Part shown: positions 55,004 to 64,000 of the stretch, in pieces
Numbering within the stretch: position 1 is the first letter of the stretch
Layout of the letters: every line of letters starts with the position of its first letter
Assembly: GCA_934045075.1 (NCBI GenBank)
Contig: OW203721.1
Location: forward strand, 24,128,181-24,192,180
DNA length: 64,000 nucleotides
From: Yponomeuta sedellus
Lineage: Eukaryota > Arthropoda > Insecta > Lepidoptera > Yponomeutidae
Reading direction: 5' to 3'
Translations under genes and position numbers: made by a program
Notes under the pieces: model-generated
Told to the model about the DNA's origin: nothing
The model's input: the letters and a program-made list of their open reading frames with translations, nothing else
Databases searched by the model: none

Positions 55004-55066
55004 ATTTATTTAATTAGTAAATGTTGTCTAAATTTGGTGTTGGTAAAAATTGGTCATTTAATATTT

Positions 55067-55344
55067 TAAAAACCTATTTAGCGGCTAGAAATTCCACCCA
55101 TACCGGGATTCGAACCCGCGACCTCTGGCTATCCGTGCCAGCGCTCTATCCAACTGAGCTAATAGGCGACTCACCGGCATCAGTGAAATTTCGAACCTCT
55201 TTACACTATTCTCTGTATTACGTACAGGCATCTGGCTGAAATAGATTGCATCACTTACAGCCCCGACTACCTACTTTGGTTTAAAGTAGGTTTTTAAAAT
55301 TGTCCTTAGCACGGGTTAGTGCATTAAAAATAAAAATAGTATAA
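55067..55344 (+). mobile_element. Fold-back tRNA-like retroposon, 13-bp target duplication
   Basis: 278 bp between perfect copies of TCATTTAATATTT (55054-55066; 55345-55357). Starts 'taaaaacctatttagcggct', is antisense through the whole tRNA-like part (B box 'gggattcgaacccgcgacct', A box 'ctctatccaactgagctaat') and the leader to 'acagccccgactacctactt', then switches near 55275 to sense 'aggtttttaaaattgtcctt' and ends 'agcacgggttagtgcattaa' plus AAATAAAAATAGTATAA. Confidence 0.92.
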
Positions 55345-55359
55345 TCATTTAATATTTGT

Positions 55360-56400
55360 TCAATATAACCATTTTAATCAGGGTCCCTGAGTTAATAAAT
55401 CTGAAAACTGTAGGGGAGTGTAACTAATATAAAAAAAAGGAACGCTTAAAATGAAATTAATATGATTAAAGGTATCGCTTTCACGCAGGTTATAAAGCCA
55501 TAACATTTATTTTGCGACGCCGATAACACTTGCGTTGCATAACCTGCGCGGGCGCTGCAACTACTTAGCTCTAGGTCGGCGCCAGGATGCTGCAGTTTAA
55601 TCGATTGTAGCATAGACTGATGAACGTATAATTAAAACACTAGAAGTAGGTCAGAAATCATGGAAGAATACGAGTATGCCTAACGAAAAATTCCAAACAC
55701 GTGTAGCGAACTCCCAGGATCAGCCTACGTAGCACCAGTGAACGGCAGAAGCGTAGGTAGTATAATAGTAACTTTATTTACGGGAATCACACTCTTTTTA
55801 CAAAAATACGTAAATACATCCGAGGTCGGTGCGTGCTCCAACAAAATAGGCCCGTCAGAAAGTTTGACAGCACTCTTATATCCAATGCGTGACAGCTTAG
55901 TGTTGCCAGTCTAAATAAATAAATTGAATGGAGTAACTATTAAACCTAACACACGCAGCACCGATTGCCACTGAGTGGCCAGAAATTAAGCCCTAAGCCC
56001 TAAGGGGTTTGTCCCGTCTCTTCTGTACATTTTGTATGAAAATTAAGGATGTGTCTTTTCCGTGCCCCCATCTCGCGTGCCCGTGCTCCACGAATAGATT
56101 TTGCGAGTTTAGAAATATGACGACATTCATTGATTTAGAAGTATGAAATTATACCACGGCAAGACGTTAAAAAATGCTTTAGCCGAGTGATTAAAAAGGT
56201 CCTACAACCCATTCGTCTTTTTAATAAATATAAAAGAGGTTCCCGTATATTAACCTTTATGTATTTTTTTTATGTTTTTGCTGTAACGTTAACACCTCAG
56301 ATTAATGTATATTAATTAATCTGAGTTAAACACGGTATACCTACAAAAACTTGGTGTAATTACATCGCATCATTTTTAGTACGGCAACTAATAAATTTAA
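55360..56400. other. No gene recognised
   Basis: 55484-55548 has a 10-bp inverted repeat (cgcaggttat ... ataacctgcg). 56295-56330 has 'cctcagattaatgtatatta' and 'attaatctgag', another small hairpin. No coding signal. Confidence 0.35.
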
Positions 56401-56404
56401 TACA

Positions 56405-56525
56405 TAAAAATCTCGTGTCACAGTATTTGTTATCCAACTCCTCCGAAACTGCTATACAACGTTGATGTTTTTTTACATTTTGTAGGTCTAATAATAAGTT
56501 GTAGGCTAATTAATATGGCAAAAAA
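56405..56525 (+). repeat. Interspersed repeat (TCTCGTGTCACAG), copy 2
   Basis: 'ataaaaatctcgtgtcacag', 'ccaactcctccgaaactgct', 'ataagttgtaggctaattaa', 'tatggcaaaaaacgg'. Partner of 28990-29155. Confidence 0.65.
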
Positions 56526-56609
56526 CGGTTATAAGGATGCGCTAAAACAACTCGTGTTATCGAATCCCTCCCAAAAGGGCTTTATCGATTTTTTCAATGT
56601 TTTTCGTTG

Positions 56610-57085
56610 CCCGTAGGTTTGCCCAGGTAGTAATGAATAAATTTCGGCAAGCAATTGCCACGAATCCAAAACTGAAAGGTAGAGAACAAATTTCCGCCAA
56701 GTGGGAAATATACGAGCAACACATTATGTACGGGAACTTCGGTGCGCGAGATCAACTGGCACTTGAGAGGGTTAAAACAAGTGTAGGTTGCTTCCTGGTT
56801 ATTTGTCAACCCCAGATTACAGGCTATAGGTAGTAGGAATTGATACGGCAAAAAAAGGATGCCCAGGCAGTAATGAATGAAATTCAGCTAGCGTGAGTTG
56901 GAAATCCAACTCACTGATCCAAAACTGAAAGGCAGAGAACACATTTTCGCTAAGTGGGAAAAATAACACATTATGTACGGGAACTTCGGTGCGCGAGATC
57001 AACTGGCACTTGAGAGGGTTAAAACAAGTGTAGGTTGTATTCTTCCTGCGTTTTTGTCAACCGGAGTGTCCAGGCTTTAGAAGGG
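56610..57085. repeat. Tandem duplication of about 240 bp
   Basis: 56610-56836 and 56857-57085 share 'gcccaggtagtaatgaataa' (diverged), 'atccaaaactgaaaggtaga', 'cattatgtacgggaacttcg', 'gtgcgcgagatcaactggca' and 'gggttaaaacaagtgtaggt'. The second unit has a small insertion with 'tgagttggaaatccaactca', itself a hairpin. Non-coding; ends 15 bp from the candidate exon at 57100. Confidence 0.88.
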
Positions 57086-57099
57086 TAGTTGGCACTGAC

Positions 57100-57192
57100 C
57101 TGAGGACGAGGTGGTCTGGGAGTCGGTGTCATCCGAGCGCGGTGGGCTAGAGCAGTACGTCCTTGAGTAGCCATGCAGGTGGTGTCCGCCAC
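57100..57192 (-). CDS. Candidate internal exon 2 of an unidentified host gene
   Basis: Minus strand, 93 bp. Acceptor ATTCTCTTCCACAG with a good pyrimidine tract before 57192; donor CAG|GTCAGT after 57100. With entry phase 1 the frame is open and reads GHHLHGYSRTYCSSPPRSDD then TDSQTTSSS, ending in phase 1. It is much richer in GC than the flanks, and Ser/Thr/Asp-rich, as in a phosphorylatable disordered segment. Entry phase matches the exit of 62766-62899, exit phase matches the entry of 52358-52460. The phase-0 frame is also open (VADTTCMATQGRTALAH) but would not join in phase. Gene not identified. Confidence 0.6.
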
Positions 57193-57284
57193 CTGTGGAA
57201 GAGAATATACGTTGAAACGAGACAAATATATGTTGCAGCTCTAGGTACAATATGACAAGATTTTCAACATAACATAACATTTAC

Positions 57285-57465
57285 CTACAGTCATATCATT
57301 GCTTCTGACCCACACTAGGATATTCTGTGTCGTGGGAACCAGAAACAGCGACATCAAAAACATGTAAACATCCAAGACCTGAGTTTTTTTCTAGCCGAGG
57401 TTCGAAACAGGGACCTATCGCGTGGTAGGCTGATGCGCTACCGCAGCGCCACAGAAGTCGTCATT
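57285..57465 (-). mobile_element. tRNA-derived SINE (family S2), minus
   Basis: 'cttctgacccacactaggat', 'gtcgtgggaaccagaaacag', 'aaacatccaagacctgagtt', B box 'gaggttcgaaacagggacct', A box 'tgatgcgctaccgcagcgcc'. Opposite orientation to 53183-53400. Confidence 0.82.
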
Positions 57466-57699
57466 TTCGAGATTTTTACTGCGTAGGTATTTACAAGACC
57501 CTTTTTCTCAAGGAACGGATAGAGCTTTGTATCCCGCTGAAATTAATATTAAATGCTATAGTTATAATTGCAATGTCAATCTGATACAAACGGACCCCTT
57601 TGCGTTGAATTAATTTCAGGACATAATACACAGACAATTCTGCCTTTGTTTTAAATATACGAATGCTCTAAGGTGTTCAACCCTCTGGAATCTTACTTT
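57466..57699. other. Intron-like, no feature
   Basis: AT-rich, nothing recognised. Confidence 0.3.
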
Positions 57700-57830
57700 G
57701 TCTGGACAAACTTATCAAAACTAGTAGGCCAGAGGTTGAGCCTCGCCATACAGCGAGGCAATGCCGCCAGCCTTCTTGGTAGTCTACCGTCCGTTTCAGT
57801 TTTAGTTTATTTTTTACATTAAACAGTAAT
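57700..57830 (+). pseudogene. LINE polyprotein C-terminal fragment, second copy
   Basis: Plus frame LVGQRLSLAIQRGNAASLLG, SLPSVSV, then stop; see 51905-52019. Confidence 0.6.
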
Positions 57831-57852
57831 TTGTTTCAATAATTCATCATCA

Positions 57853-57925
57853 TCATCAGGCTATATTAGGCCACTGCTGGACATAGGCCTCCCCTAATGA
57901 CCGCCATAGCGCGTACTTAATGCTA
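57853..57925 (-). mobile_element. LINE 3' tail (CTGGACATAG type), minus
   Basis: 'atcatcatcatcaggctata' (GAT tail), 'ggccactgctggacataggc', 'ctcccctaatgaccgccata'. Confidence 0.78.
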
Positions 57926-58087
57926 AGTTGAAGTTGGTAGTTACTGTTACTCTGCTGATAGCAGTTATTGGTTAATATAGCTTGTTTAAAAGGTGTGTTA
58001 TATAACTGGATGTGCGTCGTTCGTTACCTACACGTAGTCAATAATTATGGTAATTTTTAGGGGTAAAATGAGCAGTTGCTGAAACGA

Positions 58088-58441
58088 GCTCTCGTGGCAT
58101 AGTCGAACCGAGTGATGGGAATCAACCACTTGAGTTAAGCAACAACAGGCGCATCAGGTGCAGAATGGGTTACCGATCCGTGACTACCGCTAGTGGCATT
58201 TTTTCCGAGCACTTCGCAAGGCACGTTACGCCGTTGGTGCCGGCTGTCATGTAGTGACAGACGTTAAGCCATGTCAGAGGCCTTATCGCCGGCTTGATAA
58301 CTTTGGCAGTAAGGCCCGCCACTGTCCTACAATCCTCCACCAACCCGGACTTGGTCCCCGCGGTGGCCTATGGCCTAACCTTTCCACAGTGCAGAAAGAG
58401 ACCCGTGCCCCAGCAATGGGGACATACAAGGGTTGATATCG
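58088..58441 (+). repeat. Repeat A, full length
   Basis: From 'gagctctcgtggcatagtcg' to 'gggacatacaagggttgata' and TC, moderately diverged. Confidence 0.9.
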
Positions 58442-58562
58442 ATGGGTAGGTAGTGCTAAACAACTAAAAGTAGAAGTTAATACCTAAATAGTAGACAAAT
58501 ATATACGTTAACTTATATAACACATGCATATACACTTCAAAATAAAGAGCGCGTAGTTAGTT

Positions 58563-58690
58563 GCTTAGACCTGTGATTTCCGCATTTAGCCTCACAGTTT
58601 GGTCATTGTACGCAGGAAGCGCTGAGGTATGGTTACACTTCAACAATAGTGTTTCCTCACGATGTTTTCCTCCAAGTTTGCTTCTATAAC
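58563..58690 (-). mobile_element. SINE S3 body/tail, minus
   Basis: 'gcttagacctgtgatttccg', 'cacagtttggtcattgtacg', 'aggaagcgctgaggtatggt', 'cctcacgatgttttcctcc'. Confidence 0.7.
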
Positions 58691-59530
58691 TACACAAATG
58701 AACAATTGACCCGCTTCGGCAGGGAATGTCCACCACGCCGCGGTATTAACAAAGCTCTCTTATTTATTATACTTCGGAGATCTTCGAGTTTCGAACAGAA
58801 ATGCGCACTTTTCAGAAGCAAAACTTTACTAACACGACCGTTAATGGAAAATAGATACCGATGCAGGAACTCCACAACACTGCATTTTAAGCGGTGAGAA
58901 AAGGCTCAGCTGCCGTCTGTGGCGCGTGTTTCATAGTGCCGTTTTAAAACTACGATCTGCCAGTTTAATTTGATCGCTGTATCGCATTTATTATCGACCA
59001 CTCGCCTATTCACAGTTTATTATGAAATTAAATTAAACTTATTTGTCTTCTCAAAATCTGTCACAGGCACAGCTATCCTTAAAATTTAGGTCGGACGACA
59101 TCGTGAGGGTTGCCGATCAGAAATTCATCAGATTACCACAGTAAAAAGGAGGCCTATGCCCAGCAGTGGGTCGATTTGGGCTGATTATAGATAGATATAC
59201 TTAAAATTTAGGTGTCTGATTCATGTAAATTTTCTTTTTAAATACTTAAAGTAGTGGCCCATATTCTAGGCGTAGCCTGTTCCGTGGGGGCCGCGGCTAT
59301 CCATTAAACAATACTATATGATCTTGGCCATGAAATCCGGTCTAATATTTTTTTCACTACTAATTTTAATTGATTGACGACCTTAATTCAAATAAAAATA
59401 CAAAAAAATACAGGAGTTGGTTTCTGCTAAACTGCATAACAGTCGAGCAAACTGTGGTGAAAAGCAAACTTCAGGCGAACTTCATAGTGCCATGGTGGCC
59501 GAAAAATTGTACAAATTTAATGACATCGCA
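58691..59530. other. No gene recognised
   Basis: 58700-58900 has open frames on both strands of 60-80 codons without a motif or splice borders. 59140-59195 ('ggaggcctatgcccagcagt', 'gggtcgatttgggctga') is a LINE tail scrap. Confidence 0.35.
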
Positions 59531-59730
59531 GTAATATTATAAAGGCGAGTGAGTGTGTTTGTTACTTCTTCACATCTAAACGGCCGGAGCGATATTAATA
59601 AAAATTGGTACGGAATTAGCCGACACCCTGGATTAACACATAGGCTAAGTTTTGTTGCGGGAAAATATCTTATTCCCATGGGAAAATCGATAAACTACAG
59701 GTAACACCGCGGGGCTATCAATAAAAAAGT
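59531..59730 (+). repeat. Interspersed repeat H, copy 2
   Basis: 'gtaatattataaaggcgagt', 'cacatctaaacggccggagc', 'ggattaacacataggctaag', 'ggtaacaccgcggggctatc'. Same order as 27-206. Confidence 0.68.
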
Positions 59731-59949
59731 TTGCGCCAGTATAATCAGTATTGAAAAACAGGCCTATCTCATGGCCGGAAATGCACTCGTACAAACAAAC
59801 AGCATTTTAGCGCTTTTTAATAGAGCTTTGTGTTGTTTGCTCTTATGTTGGGTTAGATGGTGTGATGTGAATATTTGTGCGAGTGTCCGCTATCGCAAAA
59901 TTGTTATATTCTAATTAAAAGCAGACACAAGTATGAGTATCGAATAGAG

Positions 59950-60108
59950 GTTTTATGGGCGGCTTGATAACTGCTGTCAGTAAGGCCCGCCACTGTCTTA
60001 CAATCCTCCACCAACCCGGACTTGGCCCCCGTGGTGGAGTATGGCCTAACCTTCCTACGTTGCAGCAAGAGACTCGTTCCGGCTGGGACATACAAGGGTT
60101 GACATCGA
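59950..60108 (+). repeat. Repeat A, 3' half
   Basis: 'gttttatgggcggcttgata' to 'ggctgggacatacaagggtt' and GACATC, with a short deletion near 60078. Confidence 0.87.
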
Positions 60109-60123
60109 ATTAGAAGCAGGGTT

Positions 60124-60722
60124 CCGCTAGGATTGTCGTCTATTACTAGTATGTATTCACGAAGTTCCCTGACATTATTTCCTCTGTGTTATTAAAGATC
60201 CGCTAGGATTGTCATCTATTGCTAGTATATATTCACAAAAATTCTTTAACATTATTTCCTCTGTGTTATTAAGGATCCGCTAGGATTATCATCTATTGCT
60301 AGTATATATTCACAAAAATTCCCTAATATTATTTCCTCTGTGTTATTAAGGATCCGCTAGGATTGTCATCTATTGCTAGTATATATTCACAAAAAATCCC
60401 TAACATTATTTCTTCTGTGTTATTAAGGATCCGCTAGGATTGTCATCTATTGCTAGTATATATTCACAAAAATCCCTAACATTATTTCCTCTGTGTTATT
60501 AAGGATCCGCTAGGATTGTCATCTATTGCTAGTATATATTCACAAAAAATCCCTAACATTATTTCTTCTGTGTTATTAAGGATCCGCTAGGATTGTCATC
60601 TATTGCTAGTATATATTCACAAAAATCCCTAACATTATTTCTTCTGTGTTATTAAGGATCCGCTAGGATTGTCATCTATTGCTAGTATTTATTCACTAAC
60701 ATTATTTCCTCTGTGTTATTAT
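60124..60722. repeat. Minisatellite, 8 units of 76-77 bp
   Basis: Units start with CCGCTAGGATTGTCATCTAT at 60124, 60200, 60277, 60354, 60431, 60507, 60584 and 60660. Each goes on 'tgctagtatatattcacaaa', 'ccctaacattatttcctctg', 'tgttattaaggat'. The last unit is shortened by deletion. Units 2-7 are nearly identical, so the array is young or homogenised. Not coding. Confidence 0.97.
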
Positions 60723-60724
60723 GA

Positions 60725-61059
60725 AAAATGAACAACGCGTATCCGATTAGCACAATTAGTCTTCCTAATTTGTTAATGTACATCGAATTGTCATAGTAAA
60801 TATCGTGCGCACGGCGATAATTCAATTCAACCTAGTTAACGGACTGTCGCTGGCCGGGCGCCTAACCCGACGAAACGACGTGTTAGAGCAAAACCAGCGG
60901 ATTAATCCGGGGACCCGACCGAAATTTAATTCTGCCGTGGAGTCCCGGTTTGCGGGAATCTAATAACAGGGGTCCGACGGACTCTCGGTGTACGTAAATA
61001 TTGAAAATGTTTTCCAATTTAAATCCAAGCTAAGTTAGTTCTCGTCTAGCGCGCTTTGC
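60725..61059. other. No gene recognised
   Basis: 60840-60990 is GC-richer, unidentified. Confidence 0.3.
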
Positions 61060-61384
61060 GACCGCAGCGCAGCGGTAAACCGCATTTTCCAGGTCTTGGT
61101 TTCGAATCCAGGCGGGTGGTAATGACTTTGTTACCTAGAAGAAGTTGACTGCCTCAGTCATGAGGCCCGAGGACGTAGAAGGTTCAGCATCCCCCAATAC
61201 ATTAAATAAGCGTATTGCTTTTTGCGTGGCCTAAATACGTCTTATTGCAGGGCACAGGCCTTCTAGTTGAAAGAGAGAGAGCGAGCTTAATTACCACGCG
61301 TGCCCACCGCGGATGGGCAATTTCAAGCGCTAAGGACACCTCAAACATTCAGGATTCCTCACGACGTTATCCTTCACCGTCGGC
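61060..61384 (+). mobile_element. SINE head followed by a minus LINE tail
   Basis: 61065-61130: A-box-like 'cgaccgcagcgcagcggtaa', B-box-like 'aggtcttggtttcgaatcca', then 'ggtggtaatgactttgttac' (plus strand). 61240-61380: 'gggcacaggccttctagttg', 'aaagagagagagcgagctta', 'cccaccgcggatgggcaatt' is a minus tail of the 53000-53175 type. Confidence 0.6.
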
Positions 61385-61640
61385 TAGAAGTTAGACCTGA
61401 GATTTCCGCACTTAGGCTCATAGTTGGGCCATTGTACGTAGCAAGCGCTGAGGTACGGTAACACTTCAGATACTAGGGTTTCCTTACGATGTTTTTCTTC
61501 ACAGTCAGCGAGTGGTATTGCTAGTATGATTTCACAAATGTACATTACTTAGAAAACCAAGTCATTAGTACATGCCGGGTTCGGACCCACGACCTCCAGG
61601 CGTCCTACACCGCTCCGCTACCACCGCTAACCGTCAGACG
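61385..61640 (-). mobile_element. tRNA-derived SINE (family S3), complete, minus
   Basis: Tail first: 'ttagacctgagatttccgca', 'cttacgatgtttttcttcac', then 'gtggtattgctagtatgatt', 'aagtcattagtacatgccgg', B box 'gccgggttcggacccacgac', A box 'acaccgctccgctaccaccg'. Shows that the 'tagacctgagatttccgc' block at 29395, 40297 and 58563 is the end of this SINE. Confidence 0.8.
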
Positions 61641-62211
61641 GAAATAAGCATATTAAGTCATAATATCAGTCTGCTCAGAAGAGTAGGTATTGGTCGGAGC
61701 ACTTAATACTTAAGTTAGTTACCTTCCGTGAGAGTCTAGACGTGGCTCATTTCGCAAGGGCTACCTACTTCCAATGCATTTTAGTACCATGACAGATACA
61801 TGGTCGGGTGTTTTTTCATACCATTGACGCCTAAAAGGTTTGCGCCTAGACTTGATGCAGCAACGAAATTAATTCGCCATGTTTATACAATGGTCATTGC
61901 ACTATGCATTCGTTCATACAAAATCAAGGCTTAGTTTATGCATATATTTAAATATATTTTAATATTGACAGTTTATGAACATATTCTTCCAATATATTTC
62001 ATGTACACCTACCTATCTACGTTCATCTTTCAGTTCAATCCATCCCAAGTCTGGAAGAGTTCGCTTTTAGCCCCTTCTCGATAGCGATGTGTTTCTGTTG
62101 ATGTAATAAATGGTTTTTTCTTCTACAACGCCACCAATTGTATACGGCAAAACTTAAATATAGTAAGCCTTTCACGTATTTTGTTTTCTGATATGTAGGT
62201 ACAATAAAGAG
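61641..62211. other. No gene recognised
   Basis: 62046-62100 ('tctggaagagttcgctttta') resembles the TGGAAGAGATCAC LINE tail and may be the end of the LINE fragment that follows. Confidence 0.35.
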
Positions 62212-62394
62212 TTTATAGGGAAGAGCGGGTGATCGTGCTCTTCCTTTATAAAGGGAAATTTCCCGCCAGGCAGATCGTATGCTTGGGGACGGCCGGTCCA
62301 ACTATTATTGTTAGTTGGACATTGTATTTATGGTACGTCATTGAAACACTTTGATTGCGCGATGCAGGAATGTTGGGAGTTTGTAGTGCGGGCG
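62212..62394 (-). mobile_element. LINE 3' region, minus copy of 46660-46860
   Basis: 'gggaagagcgggtgatcgtg', 'tcccgccaggcagatcgtat', 'gcttggggacggccggtcca', 'attgcgcgatgcaggaatgt', 'gggagtttgtagtgcgggcg' match the reverse complement of 46660-46860 throughout. Confidence 0.8.
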
Positions 62395-62398
62395 CAGA

Positions 62399-62685
62399 CT
62401 CGTGGCCTAGGCGAACCGAGTGATTGGAATCAATCACTTGGTTAAGCAACAACAGGCGCGGTCAGGTACAGGATCGTTGAGCGTCCCGTGACTACCGCTA
62501 GTGGAATTTTCCCGAGCGCTTCCGTGCTTCGCAAAGCACGCTAAGCCGTTGGTGCCGGCTGTCATGTAATGGCAGTCGTCCACCAACCCGGACTTGGCCC
62601 CCGTGGTGGAGTATGGCCTAACCTTCCTGCGATGCGGGAAGAGACCCGTGCCCCAGCAGTGGGGACATCAAAGGGTTGATAACGC
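62399..62685 (+). repeat. Repeat A, internal deletion
   Basis: 5' end to 'gtcatgtaatggcagtcg' joins directly to 'tccaccaacccggacttggc' at about 62578; some 80 bp of the middle are missing. 3' end 'gtggggacatcaaagggttg' intact. Confidence 0.9.
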
Positions 62686-62765
62686 GCAGACTTGTCATGT
62701 GCTTGCCACAAGTTCTTATCTAATCTAGGCCCAGGTGGCTGATAAGTTGGGACAATTTGACTGAC

Positions 62766-62899
62766 CTTCCGTCAACCCCGAGGACGTGGACGGTTGCGGC
62801 TCGAAGAGGTCCGATGCCGGTGGGGGCTCCGCTGGCGCCGGCGGAGTTGGTGCCAACTGAGCTGCCAGTTCCTCTATATCCGTGTAGCCCAATTGTCGC
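62766..62899 (-). CDS. Candidate internal exon 1 of an unidentified host gene
   Basis: Minus strand, 134 bp. Acceptor CTTTGATTTCCAG before 62899 (good pyrimidine tract); donor GGAAG|GTCAGT after 62766. Entered in phase 2, it encodes 44 codons without a stop: RQLGYTDIEELAAQL, then a Pro/Ala-rich part (PTPPAPAEPPP), then ASDLFEPQPSTSSGLTE, leaving in phase 1. GC content and GC-ending codons are far above the flanks, the usual look of a conserved exon in an AT-rich lepidopteran intron. The short start (YTDIEELAAQL) could be a helix; the rest is probably disordered. It joins in phase to 57100-57192, giving TEG-GHHLHG. I do not recognise the gene; nothing suggests a transposon. Confidence 0.68.
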
Positions 62900-62909
62900 C
62901 TGGAAATCA

Positions 62910-63270
62910 AAGACTTATAAGATCCAGCACGTATTGACTAGTCTTTCCTGTGGGCTAGGCCGACTAAGCTGTCAGGATAGTGTAGGTGCTGGGCAAGCCT
63001 ACACCATCTATAATACCATGTCCCAGGCACTACAGCGTCGGAGTGGTCCCTTCACCCATCTGGTGTGAGTGAGGATACCACTGGACGCTGTATAAATCAT
63101 CTCATTACGTAGATGCAAAAAGGCCAATCATCATCATAAGATCCAGGAACCAATTCACTTTCCGTTCTTCGCAAGGCACCAACGGCATGTTTTTATGTAT
63201 TATTCTTTGACTGTTTAATTAGTTTATTCTTTCCATAATTGTCATAATGTACTATAGTATATTATTGAGT
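62910..63270. other. No gene recognised
   Basis: A 103-codon plus frame (62757-63068) crosses the exon antisense and a nondescript stretch; rejected. 63165-63186 (cttcgcaaggcaccaacggc) is a scrap of repeat A. Confidence 0.35.
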
Positions 63271-63485
63271 ATACATACATACATAAGCTCACGCCTGTAT
63301 CCCAGAGGGGTAGGCAGCAGAGACCAAGGACTGCCACTTGCCACGATCCTGACAGATCACCTTCGCTTCATCAACGTTCATAAGTCGTTGCATGCAAGCA
63401 CGCCGGTTCCGGGTACTTTATCTTTCCCTGTTGCTAATACATGCCCTATTTAGTCGATTTATGGCCGCCTGGGATATTGAGTAGG
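63271..63485 (-). pseudogene. RTE-like LINE end (TATG-tail family), minus copy
   Basis: Starts with CATACATACATAC (short TATG tail), stop region 'aagctcacgcctgtatccca', then 'gccacgatcctgacagatca', 'ccttcgcttcatcaacgttc', 'ccggttccgggtactttatc' and 'cctatttagtcgatttatgg'. About 70 codons; several stops. Confidence 0.8.
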
Positions 63486-63561
63486 TGTTCATATTCATTG
63501 TTATTTGAGTAATTATGTAGGTACGAATATGTAGTATGTGTGGAACGTTTTATATCTTTTA

Positions 63562-63805
63562 TAATTAATAAATAAACTCTGGAACGACTTCAGGTGTGAT
63601 TTTATTTGTAGATTTATAGTAACTTTAAAACAGAAAACTGGATAAAAACGGAGAAGCAGGTAAAAAGTCAGATCTGGTCAAAGGGTAAAGTAGTAGTGGA
63701 TGAAAAATGAGGGAAATCGAAGAATGAGTGACAAAATTTAAATATTTGAAAATGATAGATAGAAAAAGAAATAAAAATGGTGTAAAGAGGTTTGCACCGT
63801 TACAT
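63562..63805 (-). repeat. Repeat R, copy 2, inverted
   Basis: 'aataaactctggaacgactt', 'aaaacagaaaactggataaa', 'gatgaaaaatgagggaaatc', 'taaagaggtttgcaccgtta'. Reverse complement of 32735-32966, with a small insertion. Confidence 0.85.
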
Positions 63806-63953
63806 GTGTACATGCGTGGGCCCATTCCAGCCCTCTACTATAACTACCCAAGGTTTGCTGAAAGAAATCTCTCACAGAGATAAGCTCGCCTTTGTACCTA
63901 CATTGTATTTTCTCATTCAACTTTCATTTAATAGTGTTTTTGTGTGCCATAAA

Positions 63954-64000
63954 GGGCCAGTTTCTGAATTGAGAATTTCGCTAAATAAATACTTAACTGT
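63954..64000. mobile_element. MITE (GGCCGGTTTCT family), left end, cut by window
   Basis: 'gggccagtttctgaattgag', 'aatttcgctaaataaatact' and 'taactgt' match one arm of 38541-38676. The rest lies outside the window. Confidence 0.7.

Noticed and set aside
60124..60722. CRISPR-like array
   Set aside because: The units are 76-bp direct tandem repeats without distinct spacers, in a eukaryotic genome.

Overview
The window looks like nuclear DNA of a moth or butterfly. It is AT-rich, carries almost no long open frames, and is packed with interspersed repeats of the kinds I know from lepidopteran genomes: 3' ends of non-LTR retrotransposons with GCAGTGGGAC or CTGGACATAG tails, several tRNA-derived SINE families, short inverted-repeat DNA elements (MITEs), and one 400-base repeat (called repeat A here) present about 20 times. 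I see no rRNA, no functional tRNA and no prokaryotic signal. Family assignments rest on recall of motifs and on copies aligned by eye within the window.

Protein-coding content is sparse. Three short GC-rich segments on the minus strand (62766-62899, 57100-57192, 52358-52460) have splice-site-like borders and open frames whose phases join (phase 1 to phase 1, twice). The best reading is consecutive internal exons of one unidentified host gene encoding a Pro/Ser-rich, probably disordered stretch, with introns of about 5.6 and 4.6 kb filled with transposons. A possible first exon with a signal peptide lies at 30493-30694 (minus). On the plus strand at 20409-21266 there is a decayed THAP zinc-finger reading frame split by an intron with good GT-AG borders.

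Layout. 1-9 kb: LINE tails, SINEs and long unassigned AT-rich stretches. 9-14 kb: a mariner transposase fragment, a 389-bp MITE with TTA target duplication, a small tandem repeat, and RTE-like LINE ends. 16-20 kb: a 5'-truncated LINE with the YADD part of its reverse transcriptase inserted into a copy of repeat A, an RTE-like end running into a 290-bp (TATG)n array, and a 400-bp MITE. 23-29 kb: a SINE nested in a MITE, a second 389-bp MITE, a 704-bp fold-back tRNA-like retroposon, and a 502-bp hAT-type element with perfect 8-bp target duplication. 30-40 kb: mostly repeats and unassigned DNA. 40.8-41.7 kb: an 894-bp GC-rich poly(A) retroposon with a perfect 17-bp target duplication. 43 kb: a 154-bp TA-cored palindrome and a second (TATG)n array. 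46-64 kb: LINE fragments, inverted full-length copies of repeat A, more fold-back retroposons, the candidate exons and an 8 x 76-bp minisatellite.

The most unusual item is the fold-back tRNA-like family (24915-25618, 33006-33170, 38142-38296, 49750-49991, 55067-55344). Each copy starts with an antisense segment at the same internal point, turns round, and ends with the sense A-rich tail. Three copies have 12-13 bp target duplications, so the inverted form seems to move, or be made, by target-primed reverse transcription.
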